Assembly (NCBI RefSeq): GCF_006861825.1 | Contig: NZ_VDGI01000002.1 | Span: 252,716 to 316,715, forward strand | Direction: 5' to 3' | Source of the DNA: Psychrobacillus vulpis | GTDB taxonomy: Bacteria; Bacillota; Bacilli; Bacillales_A; Planococcaceae | Length of the DNA: 64,000 bases | In this document: positions 52,308 through 61,509 of the stretch, piece after piece | Position numbering within the stretch: position 1 is the stretch's first letter | How the letters are laid out: the number at the start of each line of letters is the position of its first letter | Program-made: the position numbers and the translations under genes | Notes under the pieces: generated by a model | The model's input: only the letters and a program-made list of their open reading frames with translations | Databases searched by the model: none | Told to the model about the DNA's origin: nothing

Positions 52308-52619
52308 GTGAACGTATATAAGTGTAATTCATGCGACTATCATAGCATGGCTAAAAAATATGTTTGCCCGAAATGTTTAAAAGGAAAATTCGAATATTTG
52401 GAAGTTTCTTCTAATGGATCCGTATATAGTTTTACGGATATTCATATTGCACCTGCTGAATTTGCAGACATAGCACCATACACGATTGCGCTCATTCAGT
52501 TGGATGAAGCAAACGTAAAAGTAACAGCTCGTGTGAATACCCCTGTCCAAATAGGAGAGAAGGTTGAATTAGAAAAAATGGATAAAGGTGCTTATATATA
52601 CAAAAGAATATCAGGTTAA
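52308..52619 (+). CDS. DUF35 zinc-ribbon/OB-fold thiolase partner
   Basis: 103 aa. The N-terminal zinc ribbon has C6, C9, C20 and C23 (YKCNSCDYH, YVCPKCLKG), followed by an OB-fold (SVYSFTDIHIAPAEFADIAP). Such proteins complex with SCP2-type thiolases and related acyl-CoA enzymes. It starts at GTG 52308 with AGAGGGTG upstream. Confidence 0.9.
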   Translation: MNVYKCNSCDYHSMAKKYVCPKCLKGKFEYLEVSSNGSVYSFTDIHIAPAEFADIAPYTIALIQLDEANVKVTARVNTPVQIGEKVELEKMDKGAYIYKRISG

Positions 52620-52624
52620 GAAAT

Positions 52625-52668
52625 ACCCTGTGTTTGGATAACTCTATTATTCAAAGCACAGGGTTTGT
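52625..52668 (+). terminator. Hairpin between the DUF35 and BASS genes
   Basis: ACCCTGTGTTTG (52625-52636) and CAAAGCACAGGGT (52652-52664) form a stem, followed by TTGTTGT. It is a moderate terminator that may lower symporter expression. Confidence 0.7.
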
Positions 52669-52686
52669 TGTATGGAGGGCTAATAA

Positions 52687-53625
52687 ATGAAGTTTATTCA
52701 AATAGTGTCACTCATTATTTCAAAATACTTACCCTTTTGGATTGTCCTGTTATCCTTAATTGCTTACTTTTTTTCTGATTTTTTTCGACCAATCCGTAGT
52801 TTAACCGGAGTTGGACTAGGTATGATATTTTTGTTGATGGGTTTGTCTTTATCAACAGAAAAACTTATATCTGTCATAAAAAATCCGAAGTTTGCGTTAA
52901 TAGGAGTTTTATTAAAATGGACTGTAATGGTTGCTATAACTATTGGCATTGCAAATATCTTTTTCAAAGATAGTGCCGAATTAGCAACCGGTATTATATT
53001 AGCAGGAACTGTACCTAGCGGGACATCGGCAAATATATATACGTTTATAGCTGGTGGAGAAGCCGCTTTAAGTATAACAATGGCGACAATGGACACGATT
53101 ATTTCTCCGCTTCTTACATCTTCATTAGTTCAATTTTTTGCCGGAAAACTGATTCCTATCGCATTTTGGCCATTGTTTTTAAATATTATCTATATTGTGT
53201 TTCTTCCATTGTTCTTAGGGCTCTTACTACAATGGAAGTTTTCAAAAAGGATCGAAGTAGTTAAACCATATACAGCAGTACTTTCCCAAATTGCACTATT
53301 TATTGTAGTTTTATCAGTTATTTCGAGTGCTCAAAGTTCACTAAAAAATAATTTATCTGAGTTACCTATTATTTTTGTAGCAGTTTTTTTCCAAGTTTCT
53401 ATTCCTATGCTAGTAGGTTATTGGGGGGCAAGGTGGTGGAAGGTTCCTGAACAATATGCGCGTGCCATTTTGTTTCACACAGGAATTTGTAATACAGCAC
53501 TAGCTGCAACTCTAGCGATGGAACATGTTAGCTCATTAGCTGCAGTTCCTGCAGTAGCAAATATGGTCGTCAATTTAACTTTAGGAGCAATCGTTGCAAA
53601 CTTTTTTGCAAATAAAAAGGTTTAG
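52687..53625 (+). CDS. Bile acid:sodium symporter family (BASS) transporter
   Basis: 312 aa, about nine to ten helices. Features include LGMIFLLMGLSLSTEKL, LAGTVPSGTSANIYTFIAGG and FHTGICNTALAATLAMEH, the crossover-helix region of the BASS fold. It carries organic acids with Na+ in this family. At the end of the cluster it may export a product or import an alternative substrate. ATG 52687 has GGAGGG upstream. Confidence 0.9.
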   Translation: MKFIQIVSLIISKYLPFWIVLLSLIAYFFSDFFRPIRSLTGVGLGMIFLLMGLSLSTEKLISVIKNPKFALIGVLLKWTVMVAITIGIANIFFKDSAELATGIILAGTVPSGTSANIYTFIAGGEAALSITMATMDTIISPLLTSSLVQFFAGKLIPIAFWPLFLNIIYIVFLPLFLGLLLQWKFSKRIEVVKPYTAVLSQIALFIVVLSVISSAQSSLKNNLSELPIIFVAVFFQVSIPMLVGYWGARWWKVPEQYARAILFHTGICNTALAATLAMEHVSSLAAVPAVANMVVNLTLGAIVANFFANKKV

Positions 53626-53657
53626 GATCCATTCTAAATAGAACGATTTTAGTTAGA

Positions 53658-53771
53658 TTGGACAATCTTTGTGAGAAGTTGGACAATGGATGCCGAAAGA
53701 TGGACAATCTTTAGTAGAAGTTGGACAATAACCGCCAGAAGTTGGACAATCTTCATTAATAATTGGACAAT
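53658..53771. repeat. Six TTGGACAAT iterons at exact 21-bp spacing
   Basis: TTGGACAAT (third copy ATGGACAAT) starts at 53658, 53679, 53700, 53721, 53742 and 53763, a perfect 21-bp period with variable spacers. All copies face the same side of the helix. The array lies 150-260 bp upstream of pgi. The minus strand has a 35-codon frame (53649-53756) of IVQLL-type heptads without a good ribosome binding site. Confidence 0.9.
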
Positions 53772-53917
53772 AAATAATTTCTCCTCTAGAAAACAGTAAG
53801 AAAACTTTTATTACTATTCTTACTTTTGTTGTAGGACTTTCGATTAGAGGAAAATACTGTCGAAATGTGATAGTATAGTAAGATGGATGAATATGAAGCT
53901 TTCAGGAGGAAATCCAA

Positions 53918-55282
53918 TTGACTGTTACAGAACAAGCCTTCTCACTAAACTTTTCATTATTATCGAAGTTTATTAATGAAGATGAAAAATTTAAATATGC
54001 AGAAATTATTAGTAATATACATGAAGAGATGCACGCTAGTACTAGTAAAGATAAGGGAGCAATAGGCTGGATTGACTTAGCGTTAAAGCAAAACAGAGAA
54101 GAAGTAGATCGCATCCTTTCTGTCGCTAACGAGATACGAGACAAATCCGCAGTATTAATTGTTATTGGAATTGGTGGCTCATACTTAGGGGCAAAAGCAG
54201 TTCAAGACGCATTATCTCCCTATTTCAGCAAACAAACTGATAAAACTGAAGTAATTTACGCTGGTCAAAATATGAGTGGAGCTTATATCAATCAATTACT
54301 TCAATATATAGAAAATCGCGAAGTTTACGTAAATGTAATTTCTAAGTCAGGTACTACTCTCGAACCAGCGATATCATTCCGTGTAATTAAATCCTATATG
54401 GAAAAACGTTATGGCGAAGAAATGAAAAATAGAATTATTTTAACGACTGACCCTACAAATGGATTATTGAGAAAGCTTGCAAAAGAGGAAGGGTTTAGAA
54501 GTTTTGAAGTTCCTGCAGATGTTGGTGGACGCTTTTCTGTATTAACCCCAGTAGGTTTATTTCCACTAGCTGTCGGCGAAATTGATATTAAAGCATTATT
54601 AGATGGTGCCAAACAAGCAACAAATGATTTAATGATTTCGAATTTTAAAGAAAATGAAGCATATGAATATGCATTATCAAGATATTTGCTTGAAAAAAAG
54701 GGATATATTCTAGAAATAATGGCTTCTTTTGAACCATCTTTACGAAATGTATTTGAATGGTGGAAGCAGCTTTTCGGGGAAAGTGAAGGAAAGGATGGAA
54801 AGGGTATCTTTCCAGTATCCGTTACATATACAACTGACTTGCACTCCATCGGTCAATATGTTCAAGCAGGTAAACGTCAAATTTTTGAAACAATTTTGCA
54901 TATCCGCAACCAAAAAGAGGACCACACACTTAAATATGTAGATAATAATTTTGACCAATTAAATTTTCTAGAAAATAAGACATTTCATGATATGAACACG
55001 ATAGCAAAAAATAGCACAATTTTAGCTCACTACGATGGAGAAGTACCGGTTATCCAAGTGGAAATGAATCAGTTAGATGAATACCATCTAGGTTACTTAC
55101 TGTATTTTTTCCAGAAAGCTTGTGCAATGAGTGCTTATTTATCTGGAGTAAATCCATTTGATCAGCCAGGTGTGGAATCGTACAAAAACAATATATTTGC
55201 TCTTCTAAATAAGCCTGGTTATGAATCTATAAAAGAAGAGCTAGAAGAAAGATTAGATCAAATTTTTAGTGAAAATAAATGA
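53918..55282 (+). CDS. pgi: Glucose-6-phosphate isomerase
   Basis: 454 aa cytosolic glycolytic enzyme, of usual Bacillus length. Signatures are VIGIGGSYLGAKAVQDAL, VISKSGTTLEPAISFR, DVGGRFSVLTPVGLFPLAV and the C-terminal FDQPGVESYKNNIFALLN. The catalytic glutamate and histidine lie in the standard positions. The start is TTG with AGGAGGAA upstream. It ends in a terminator that also overlaps the next promoter. Confidence 0.97.
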   Translation: MTVTEQAFSLNFSLLSKFINEDEKFKYAEIISNIHEEMHASTSKDKGAIGWIDLALKQNREEVDRILSVANEIRDKSAVLIVIGIGGSYLGAKAVQDALSPYFSKQTDKTEVIYAGQNMSGAYINQLLQYIENREVYVNVISKSGTTLEPAISFRVIKSYMEKRYGEEMKNRIILTTDPTNGLLRKLAKEEGFRSFEVPADVGGRFSVLTPVGLFPLAVGEIDIKALLDGAKQATNDLMISNFKENEAYEYALSRYLLEKKGYILEIMASFEPSLRNVFEWWKQLFGESEGKDGKGIFPVSVTYTTDLHSIGQYVQAGKRQIFETILHIRNQKEDHTLKYVDNNFDQLNFLENKTFHDMNTIAKNSTILAHYDGEVPVIQVEMNQLDEYHLGYLLYFFQKACAMSAYLSGVNPFDQPGVESYKNNIFALLNKPGYESIKEELEERLDQIFSENK

Positions 55283-55286
55283 GATG

Positions 55287-55326
55287 AAACGCTTAACCGT
55301 ATGAAAATTTGGTTGAGCGTTTTGTT
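55287..55326 (+). terminator. Terminator after pgi
   Basis: AAACGCTTAACC (55287-55298) pairs with GGTTGAGCGTTT (55311-55322), then TTGTTGT. The right arm contains the -35 of the following promoter. Confidence 0.78.
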
Positions 55327-55336
55327 GTGTTATACT
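55309..55336 (+). promoter_or_regulatory. Candidate sigma-A promoter for the SLAP gene
   Basis: TTGGTT (55309-55314), 16-nt spacer, TATACT (55331-55336), 37 bp before ATG 55373. Confidence 0.5.
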
Positions 55337-55372
55337 AAATATATATTTCTATTAAAAGGAAGGACTTTAAGA

Positions 55373-56194
55373 ATGACAAATTTAACTAAAACATATAAAA
55401 CAGAAATAGATTTTTCAACAGATTGGGAGATACCTGCACAAGAGAAATATATTTACCAGTTTTTTCACCAACAGTTAGAAGATTTAGAGGCAAATCAACT
55501 TCATGTTCATGGTGTTAAACTGTATAAAGTAGATGCGGGAATTGTAGTTACAGCTATATTAAGACATTCTTTACCAAAAAAATTACTTTTGGAGCAAGTT
55601 GTGTTAATAGTAAAAGATAAAGAAGGAAAAGAATTAGCAAAAAAACAATTTGATATGCAACTGTTTGGAGAGCTAGAGCCATGTACAGCAAGACCGTGGA
55701 AGTTTTTATTTGAAGAGGCGGATTTACTAGTTTCGCATGATGAAATTGAAAATGAAATGGACTTCGAAATGGTGTTCGAATACTATGAAAAAGTAGTGAA
55801 GGATTTCGAATTGTACTTAGACGAAAACTGGTCGAATGGACTGACAGAAGATCAAAAAGGTTATGTACATAATTTAGTTTCGTCATTGGAACCTATTAAA
55901 GTGAATGAAATATCAATTGTTGGTTTTCATTTCCACGAAACAGATGATGCAGTAAATGTTTATATTATTATTAGAAATGCTTTCTCGCAAGCGCTTACGA
56001 TTGAAAATTTACCGATTCAGTTATTTGATGCGGCAGGAGATTTAGTATGCAAGCTTGGGTTCCCAATTGGACAATTCCAAATTGATTCTAAACAAGCTCG
56101 TCCAATTAGTCTATCTTTCTCAAAAGAAGTATTTATGAAAGAAAATCCAGATTTCAGCTCTTGGAAAATAGAAATGATTCCACAAACTTTATAA
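55373..56194 (+). CDS. slaP: Accessory-Sec S-layer assembly protein (SLAP domains)
   Basis: 273 aa cytosolic protein with two SLAP-type halves (LHVHGVKLYKVDAGIVVTAI ... ELEPCTARPWKFLF and EISIVGFHFHETDDAVNVYI ... QIDSKQARPISLSF). In Bacillus anthracis the SlaP protein works with SecA2 in export of S-layer proteins, and here secA2 is the next gene, convergent. Preferred start ATG 55373, nine bases after AAAAGGAAGGA; the frame extends to 55301. Confidence 0.88.
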   Translation: MTNLTKTYKTEIDFSTDWEIPAQEKYIYQFFHQQLEDLEANQLHVHGVKLYKVDAGIVVTAILRHSLPKKLLLEQVVLIVKDKEGKELAKKQFDMQLFGELEPCTARPWKFLFEEADLLVSHDEIENEMDFEMVFEYYEKVVKDFELYLDENWSNGLTEDQKGYVHNLVSSLEPIKVNEISIVGFHFHETDDAVNVYIIIRNAFSQALTIENLPIQLFDAAGDLVCKLGFPIGQFQIDSKQARPISLSFSKEVFMKENPDFSSWKIEMIPQTL

Positions 56195-56197
56195 TAT

Positions 56198-56241
56198 AAA
56201 AAGGTCAGTACTTTGGAAAATCCATTGTACTGACCTTTTTT
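56198..56241. terminator. Terminator after slaP
   Basis: AAAAAGGTCAGTAC (56198-56211) and GTACTGACCTTTTT (56227-56240), perfect 14-bp stem with T-run. Confidence 0.9.
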
Positions 56242-56318
56242 AAAGAATAAGAAATTATAAAAACTAGGTATGTCATGAATCAGTAATAATCATGTACCTA
56301 GGTTCAATGATTCCGTTA

Positions 56319-56412
56319 CAAGCGGACGCTTTCCGCTGGCGTGGCCTCAGCCTCCTCGCTACGCTGTGGGGTCTTCGACTAACGCTTATCCAGCAGGAAT
56401 CGCCGCTTTTCA
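56319..56412 (-). repeat. GC-rich repeat, type II-like
   Basis: GCGGACGCTTTCCGC, CAGCCTCCTCGC, GTGGGGTCTTCGAC and CAGCAGGAATCGCCGC, a diverged reverse-orientation type II unit. Confidence 0.8.
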
Positions 56413-56535
56413 CTACATCCATTCGTTGTAAAATAATAAAAAGCTAATATTATACAATAGTTCGTATCATTTATTTTAACTATTTATATCTAATCGGTGG
56501 ATGAATAATCAAATTTATTATCTGTTGTTTGGAGA

Positions 56536-56642
56536 AGCGTCCGCTCGACTCCTGCGGGAAAACGGAGTAATTTAGACCCCGCAGGAGTGCGTAAGCGCGA
56601 CGAGGAGGCTAAATTCTTCGCCCGCGGAAAGCGTAAGCGGTA
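56536..56642 (+). repeat. GC-rich repeat, variant
   Basis: AGCGTCCGCTCGACTCCTGC start, AGACCCCGCAGGAGTGCG, GACGAGGAGGCTAAATTC and CGCCCGCGGAAAGCG. It is intermediate between types I and II. Confidence 0.8.
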
Positions 56643-56695
56643 AGCTTCGGAAAACATCAGAGAAGGACATGTTTAAAGGGCGCCTTGCGCTTTTT

Positions 56696-59065
56696 CTATT
56701 GTTCATTTTTTGTTGCTTTTACTTGTAAATAGTATCGAATGACATCCCTAAAGAACGAATGAAGCATTACATTGAATAAATGAAGTGCGTCGAAAGAGTA
56801 TAATCGATACGGATCCTCTTGCGAATATCCTCTAATACTAATTCCTTCTCGTAAATGATGTAAATTATCAAGATGTGTAATCCAAGATCTATCTAGTGCT
56901 TCGATATAAATAGATTGGATATCTTCCCAGCAATCATCATTTGGATCAGTATTAGTTAAAATATCTAACGCAGTATTGTATACATTTTCTAAGCTTTTTG
57001 TAACTTGATCCTTATTTTCTGTATCTAAAGATGCGAAGTCAATTTCATTGTTAGATGTTAGCATACACATGATTTTAATCTCATCTACAATTTCTGATAA
57101 TGTAGAAGAACTATTCACTTCATCATTATTTAATTCAGGAATATCCTCTACTAAACCGTAAAATCGTTCTTGTAAAGCATTTTCAATAAGAGATTGCATA
57201 TTTTCTACTTTTAATGCTTTTTCTCGGTAGTTATACATCACTTTTTGTTGATCATTATTGATATCGTCCAACTTCAATAAATGAGATCGGCTAGAGAAAT
57301 GTATACCCTCGATGACATTTTGTACATTGTAAACGAATTTAGTCGGGTTTGGTGAAAGGATTAAACCAGAGCTATTTGTTTTTATTTTACCTTTATACTT
57401 TGCAAATTCATCTTCATCATAATAGTAAAATAGCTCATCTTCTAGTGAAATAATAAATTGCGTGCTTCCAGGGTCTCCTTGTCGTCCGCCACGTCCGCGA
57501 AGTTGCATATCAATTCGAGCACTACTGTGAAGCTCGGTGCCGATAATATGTAGACCACCAAGCTCTGCAACGCCTTCTCCTAGGATAATATCTGTTCCTC
57601 GTCCTGCCATATTCGTTGCAAGCATAATTTTATTTAATTGTCCTGCTTTTGAAATGATTCCAGCTTCATCTTCTTCTGTTTTTGCATTAAGTATAGAATG
57701 CTCAATCTGTTGCTCTTTTAAATAAGAAGAAAGTTTTTCAGATTGTTCAATAGAAGTCGTACCTATTAAAACAGGTTTACCTATTTCATGTTGTTTTATT
57801 GTTTCTTCTACAATTTTTTTCATTTTATCTTCATACGTTGAATAAACTAGTGTTTCTAAATCTATTCGTCTATTAGGTTTATTCGTTGGGATTTCAGTTA
57901 CTCTCAAATTATAGGTTTCCCAAAATTCATCACGAGATGGAACTGCACTTCCTGTCATTCCCGATACATGTTTGTACAATCTAAAATAATGTTGAATCAT
58001 GACAGATGCTTGTGTATTGTTTTCTTCCTTTAAAGAAACTTTTTCTTTCGCTTCGATTGCTTGATGAAGACCATCACTGTATGTTCTGCCTTCCATAATA
58101 CGTCCAGTGTATGGATCCACAATCATGATTTTATCGTCTTTTACGATATAATCTACATCTTTGCGCATAACTACTTTTGCTCGTAGGGTTTGCATCGCTA
58201 TATGCATAAATTCCCGATGTTCACTTTCATATACATTCTTGATACCAAAAGCAGCTTCTAATCGGTCAGCACCTTTGTCCAATAAAACAATTTGTTTTGT
58301 CTCAGGATAATAATTGTATTCCTCGCTGTCTTGAAACGATTCGATAACAAGTTGCATTATTGGGAATAAATTCAAGCTCGCATTTGATTTGCCTGCAATA
58401 ATTAATGGTGTTCTTGCTTCGTCTATTAATATACTATCTACTTCGTCGATTAAAGCATAGAAAAGAGGCCGTTGAACAAGCTGATCTTCACTTTTAACCA
58501 TATGGTCTCTTAAATAATCAAAACCGAATTCTGTTCCTGTACCGTATGTAATATCGCAATTGTATGCAGCCTGTTTTTCATCACTTTCTAAACCAGAAAT
58601 GTTTAATCCAATTGATAATCCTAAAAATTCAAATAAAGGTTTCATTTGTTCATAATCTCGGCTTGCCAAGTATTCGTTAGCTGTAATGACATGAGTTCCT
58701 TTTCCGTGCAAAGCCATCACGTATGCAGGAAGAGTAGCAACTAATGTTTTCCCTTCACCAGTTTGCATTTGGGCGATTTGTGATTGTGTTAATACAGCAC
58801 CACCCATCAACTGCGAGTCATAATGACGCATTCCGAGCACACGTTTTGAAGCTTCTCGAACAACTGCAAATGCCTCTATCATTATTTCCTCTGGAGAAAC
58901 TCCATTGTTTAACTGTTCGCGAAAATTAATGGTATAAGTTTGAAGCTCTGAATCTGTTTTATTTGTAAATAATTCTTCCAATGAGTTAATTTTGGAAACA
59001 ATCTTTTTAAGCTGTTTCAGTTCAATTACTTCACCAGAAATCATTTTCTTAATAGATTGTAGCAT
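56696..59065 (-). CDS. secA2: Accessory Sec translocase ATPase
   Basis: 789 aa, shorter than housekeeping SecA and without the C-terminal zinc-binding tail (ends VKATKNEQ). Walker A is in AQMQTGEGKTLVATLPAYV; DEVDSILIDEARTPLI and the motif-V/VI region MAGRGTDIILGEGVAE plus RGRGGRQGDPGSTQF complete the motor. It exports a subset of surface proteins through SecYEG, here probably S-layer or wall proteins with SlaP. Start ATG 59065 has AGGGAG upstream. Confidence 0.94.
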   Translation of the reverse strand: MLQSIKKMISGEVIELKQLKKIVSKINSLEELFTNKTDSELQTYTINFREQLNNGVSPEEIMIEAFAVVREASKRVLGMRHYDSQLMGGAVLTQSQIAQMQTGEGKTLVATLPAYVMALHGKGTHVITANEYLASRDYEQMKPLFEFLGLSIGLNISGLESDEKQAAYNCDITYGTGTEFGFDYLRDHMVKSEDQLVQRPLFYALIDEVDSILIDEARTPLIIAGKSNASLNLFPIMQLVIESFQDSEEYNYYPETKQIVLLDKGADRLEAAFGIKNVYESEHREFMHIAMQTLRAKVVMRKDVDYIVKDDKIMIVDPYTGRIMEGRTYSDGLHQAIEAKEKVSLKEENNTQASVMIQHYFRLYKHVSGMTGSAVPSRDEFWETYNLRVTEIPTNKPNRRIDLETLVYSTYEDKMKKIVEETIKQHEIGKPVLIGTTSIEQSEKLSSYLKEQQIEHSILNAKTEEDEAGIISKAGQLNKIMLATNMAGRGTDIILGEGVAELGGLHIIGTELHSSARIDMQLRGRGGRQGDPGSTQFIISLEDELFYYYDEDEFAKYKGKIKTNSSGLILSPNPTKFVYNVQNVIEGIHFSSRSHLLKLDDINNDQQKVMYNYREKALKVENMQSLIENALQERFYGLVEDIPELNNDEVNSSSTLSEIVDEIKIMCMLTSNNEIDFASLDTENKDQVTKSLENVYNTALDILTNTDPNDDCWEDIQSIYIEALDRSWITHLDNLHHLREGISIRGYSQEDPYRLYSFDALHLFNVMLHSFFRDVIRYYLQVKATKNEQ

Positions 59066-59231
59066 TGTTCATTCTCCCTATTTTTAAAGTCCATTATCTA
59101 TTATATCACGAAAAAAATGAACAGGCATTTTCCAAGATTAATTGCTAATATTTCAATTATATTACAACAATAAGTTTTAAATGTTACCAATAGATGTTAA
59201 TGTTAAAATAGTATGGAAGGGAGTTTTTATT

Positions 59232-61472
59232 TTGAAAAAAATTTATAGTTCAATGGTTGCAGTAATGTTAGCGACACCTATAAGTAGTATTGCATATGCA
59301 GAAGACTTAAAAAATCAGGATGTAGTGCAAGAGGTAGAAGAAGTAGTAGAGGTTGAAGGAAATGTAGAAGAATGGTTAGAAGATGCTGTAGAAGAACAAC
59401 CCGAAGAAGAGATAGTTCAAGAAGGTTATGAAAATTTAGGGCCATTAATATTCAAATCTTCTGCTATTTCTTCTAAAATAGCTGCAAATAAAGAGGGAGA
59501 TTACTTTATTTATTACATTATGCATGGCTCTCCAGCAGCTTTAGTTATAGTAGATTATGAAACAAAAGAAATAGTACATACTTTCACGTTAGAAGATTCA
59601 AAGAGTGCATGGGGATTAGATGTTGATGAAAACGGAAAGTTATGGATCGGTGGATCAGTTTCAAGTGTTCTTTATAGTTATGATCCTAACACAGAAGTTT
59701 TTGAAAAGCACGGTGCAATTTTTTCCAATAAAAGTGACACATCTATTCAAGACTTAATTGTCTCGGGAAATAAAGTATACGCAGGCTCAGCATATGGCGG
59801 ATCACTTGTAGCTTTTGATCCAGAAACGAAAGAGATAGAAGAATTTGGGCAAATCCGTAAAAGAAAAGAATTTGTCAAAGCAATAGTTGCAGATGAAGAA
59901 ACAGATGAAATATTTGTTGCTATTGGATCACCAATGGATTTATTAGTTAAAAAGCCAAAGACAAAAAATTTCACTTCATTTCTGCCACCTAAATATATGT
60001 CTGAAAAATACGCGCAAGACTTAGTATTAACAGATGATTACGTTGTAGCTCGTTTATACCCATCTAATATGGCAGTAGTTTTCGATAGAAAAACACTAAA
60101 AATTGAAGACGAGTTTGAATTGAATTCGAAAACGGTTTCTACCGTGTCTCCAGATGGTAAATCTTTATACTACACAAAAGCACAACAATTAATAAAATAC
60201 GATTTTGAGACGAAAGAGCATACAGAGCTTGGTTTATATTTACCAACCGGAACAGAAGCAATCAATTTAGACTTTATTTTGAAAGAGACAAATGAAACAG
60301 AAGAAGTTACAACTGAGAAGACAAATGAAGAAGAGGGAAATTCAGAAAAGCTTAACCTGGTAACTCCGATTGTGGGAGAACCAATTGTAGAAGAAAAGCC
60401 AGTTGTAGAGGAAGAGCCGATTGTAGAAGAACCGAAAGAATGGGTCTTAACAGGAATGGTCGATAATCTAGGGCAATTATTTGAATACAATCCTCAAACG
60501 AATGAAATTCAACATCTTCAATTTGAGTTACCCGAGCAACCGGTAGAGTTGTATACATTAGCTTCTAGCTCAGATGGTACTAAAATCTTTGCAAATGGTT
60601 ATATGTCGGGTGGATTGGGAGTTTATGATGTTGCAACAGGAAATAAAGAATTATATCGAAACATTAGTCAAATTGAATCGATGTTTGATATAAACAATAA
60701 ATTATATATAGGGGCTTATCCGTTAGCTAGATTACTAGTTTATGATCGTTCGAAACCATGGGAATTGGAAAATCCTAAAGAAGTAATTCGAATGAACCAA
60801 TATGGTCAAGAAAGAACTACAGCTGTTGCACCTTACAAAGAAGGAAAAGAAATAGTTTTTGGGACATTGCCAGATGCAAGTGTTGGTGGTGGGGCATTAG
60901 CTTTCTATAATACTGAAACTGAGGAAATGGAAATATTCGAAAACTATATTTATAACCAAAGTATTGTCTCTCTAGTAAGTAGAGGAACAGAAGTATTTGG
61001 AGGAACTTCGATTCATGCAAATCAACAAGTGAATCCAAGGGGTGCAAGATTATTCTATTTTAATAGATACAATCCAGAAGATAAAAAGTATATAAATCTA
61101 CCTTTCGATTCAAGCATGATTACAAGTCTTATAGTAGATAAAGATAATAAAGTTTGGGGTATGGCAGATGGAAAGCTATTCGTTTATACGGATGAAAACA
61201 CAGATATTAAATCTGTTGAATTATTGCCACTAATCTCAGGAAGATTCCGGAATGCACAAATTTTAGAAGGTGACGATGGCTATATTTACGGAAGTGTAGA
61301 AGGAAAATTATTTAGAGTGACTAAAGATAACTTAGAAGTTGAATGGTTAAAAGACAAAGGGGTTTATGGTCTTGAAAAAGATTTAAATGGAAATCTGTAC
61401 TATTACGATGGAAGTAACTTATGGAGATATACGATTGAACAAAATCGTCCAAAAAAAGAAGAGCAGCAATAA
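59232..61472 (+). CDS. Large secreted beta-propeller-like protein with acidic linkers
   Basis: 746 aa. The TTG start at 59232 sits nine bases after GGAAGGGAG and gives a signal peptide ending SIAYA; the longer frame from 59181 would hide it. After an acidic stretch, repeated units such as GLDVDENGKLWIGGSVSSVL and IVSGNKVYAGSAYGGSLVAF suggest a YVTN/WD-like propeller, split into two halves by a Glu/Val/Pro-rich linker near residue 380. No catalytic motif or SLH anchor was found. Possible SecA2 cargo by location only. Confidence 0.82.
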   Translation: MKKIYSSMVAVMLATPISSIAYAEDLKNQDVVQEVEEVVEVEGNVEEWLEDAVEEQPEEEIVQEGYENLGPLIFKSSAISSKIAANKEGDYFIYYIMHGSPAALVIVDYETKEIVHTFTLEDSKSAWGLDVDENGKLWIGGSVSSVLYSYDPNTEVFEKHGAIFSNKSDTSIQDLIVSGNKVYAGSAYGGSLVAFDPETKEIEEFGQIRKRKEFVKAIVADEETDEIFVAIGSPMDLLVKKPKTKNFTSFLPPKYMSEKYAQDLVLTDDYVVARLYPSNMAVVFDRKTLKIEDEFELNSKTVSTVSPDGKSLYYTKAQQLIKYDFETKEHTELGLYLPTGTEAINLDFILKETNETEEVTTEKTNEEEGNSEKLNLVTPIVGEPIVEEKPVVEEEPIVEEPKEWVLTGMVDNLGQLFEYNPQTNEIQHLQFELPEQPVELYTLASSSDGTKIFANGYMSGGLGVYDVATGNKELYRNISQIESMFDINNKLYIGAYPLARLLVYDRSKPWELENPKEVIRMNQYGQERTTAVAPYKEGKEIVFGTLPDASVGGGALAFYNTETEEMEIFENYIYNQSIVSLVSRGTEVFGGTSIHANQQVNPRGARLFYFNRYNPEDKKYINLPFDSSMITSLIVDKDNKVWGMADGKLFVYTDENTDIKSVELLPLISGRFRNAQILEGDDGYIYGSVEGKLFRVTKDNLEVEWLKDKGVYGLEKDLNGNLYYYDGSNLWRYTIEQNRPKKEEQQ

Positions 61473-61509
61473 TAGAGGCTCAGGGGAAATAAAGGAGAAT
61501 ACAAATTAG

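Larger units (their letters stand above)
56195..56695. other. Intergenic region with two GC-rich repeats, slaP / secA2
   Basis: 500 bp. It holds the terminator at 56198-56241 and GC-rich repeats at 56319-56412 (minus-like orientation) and 56536-56642 (plus-like). No gene is supported. Confidence 0.75.

Noticed and set aside
53658-53771. CRISPR array interpretation of the 21-bp repeats
   Set aside because: The conserved unit is 9 bp with 12-bp spacers, far too short for CRISPR, and no cas genes are present.
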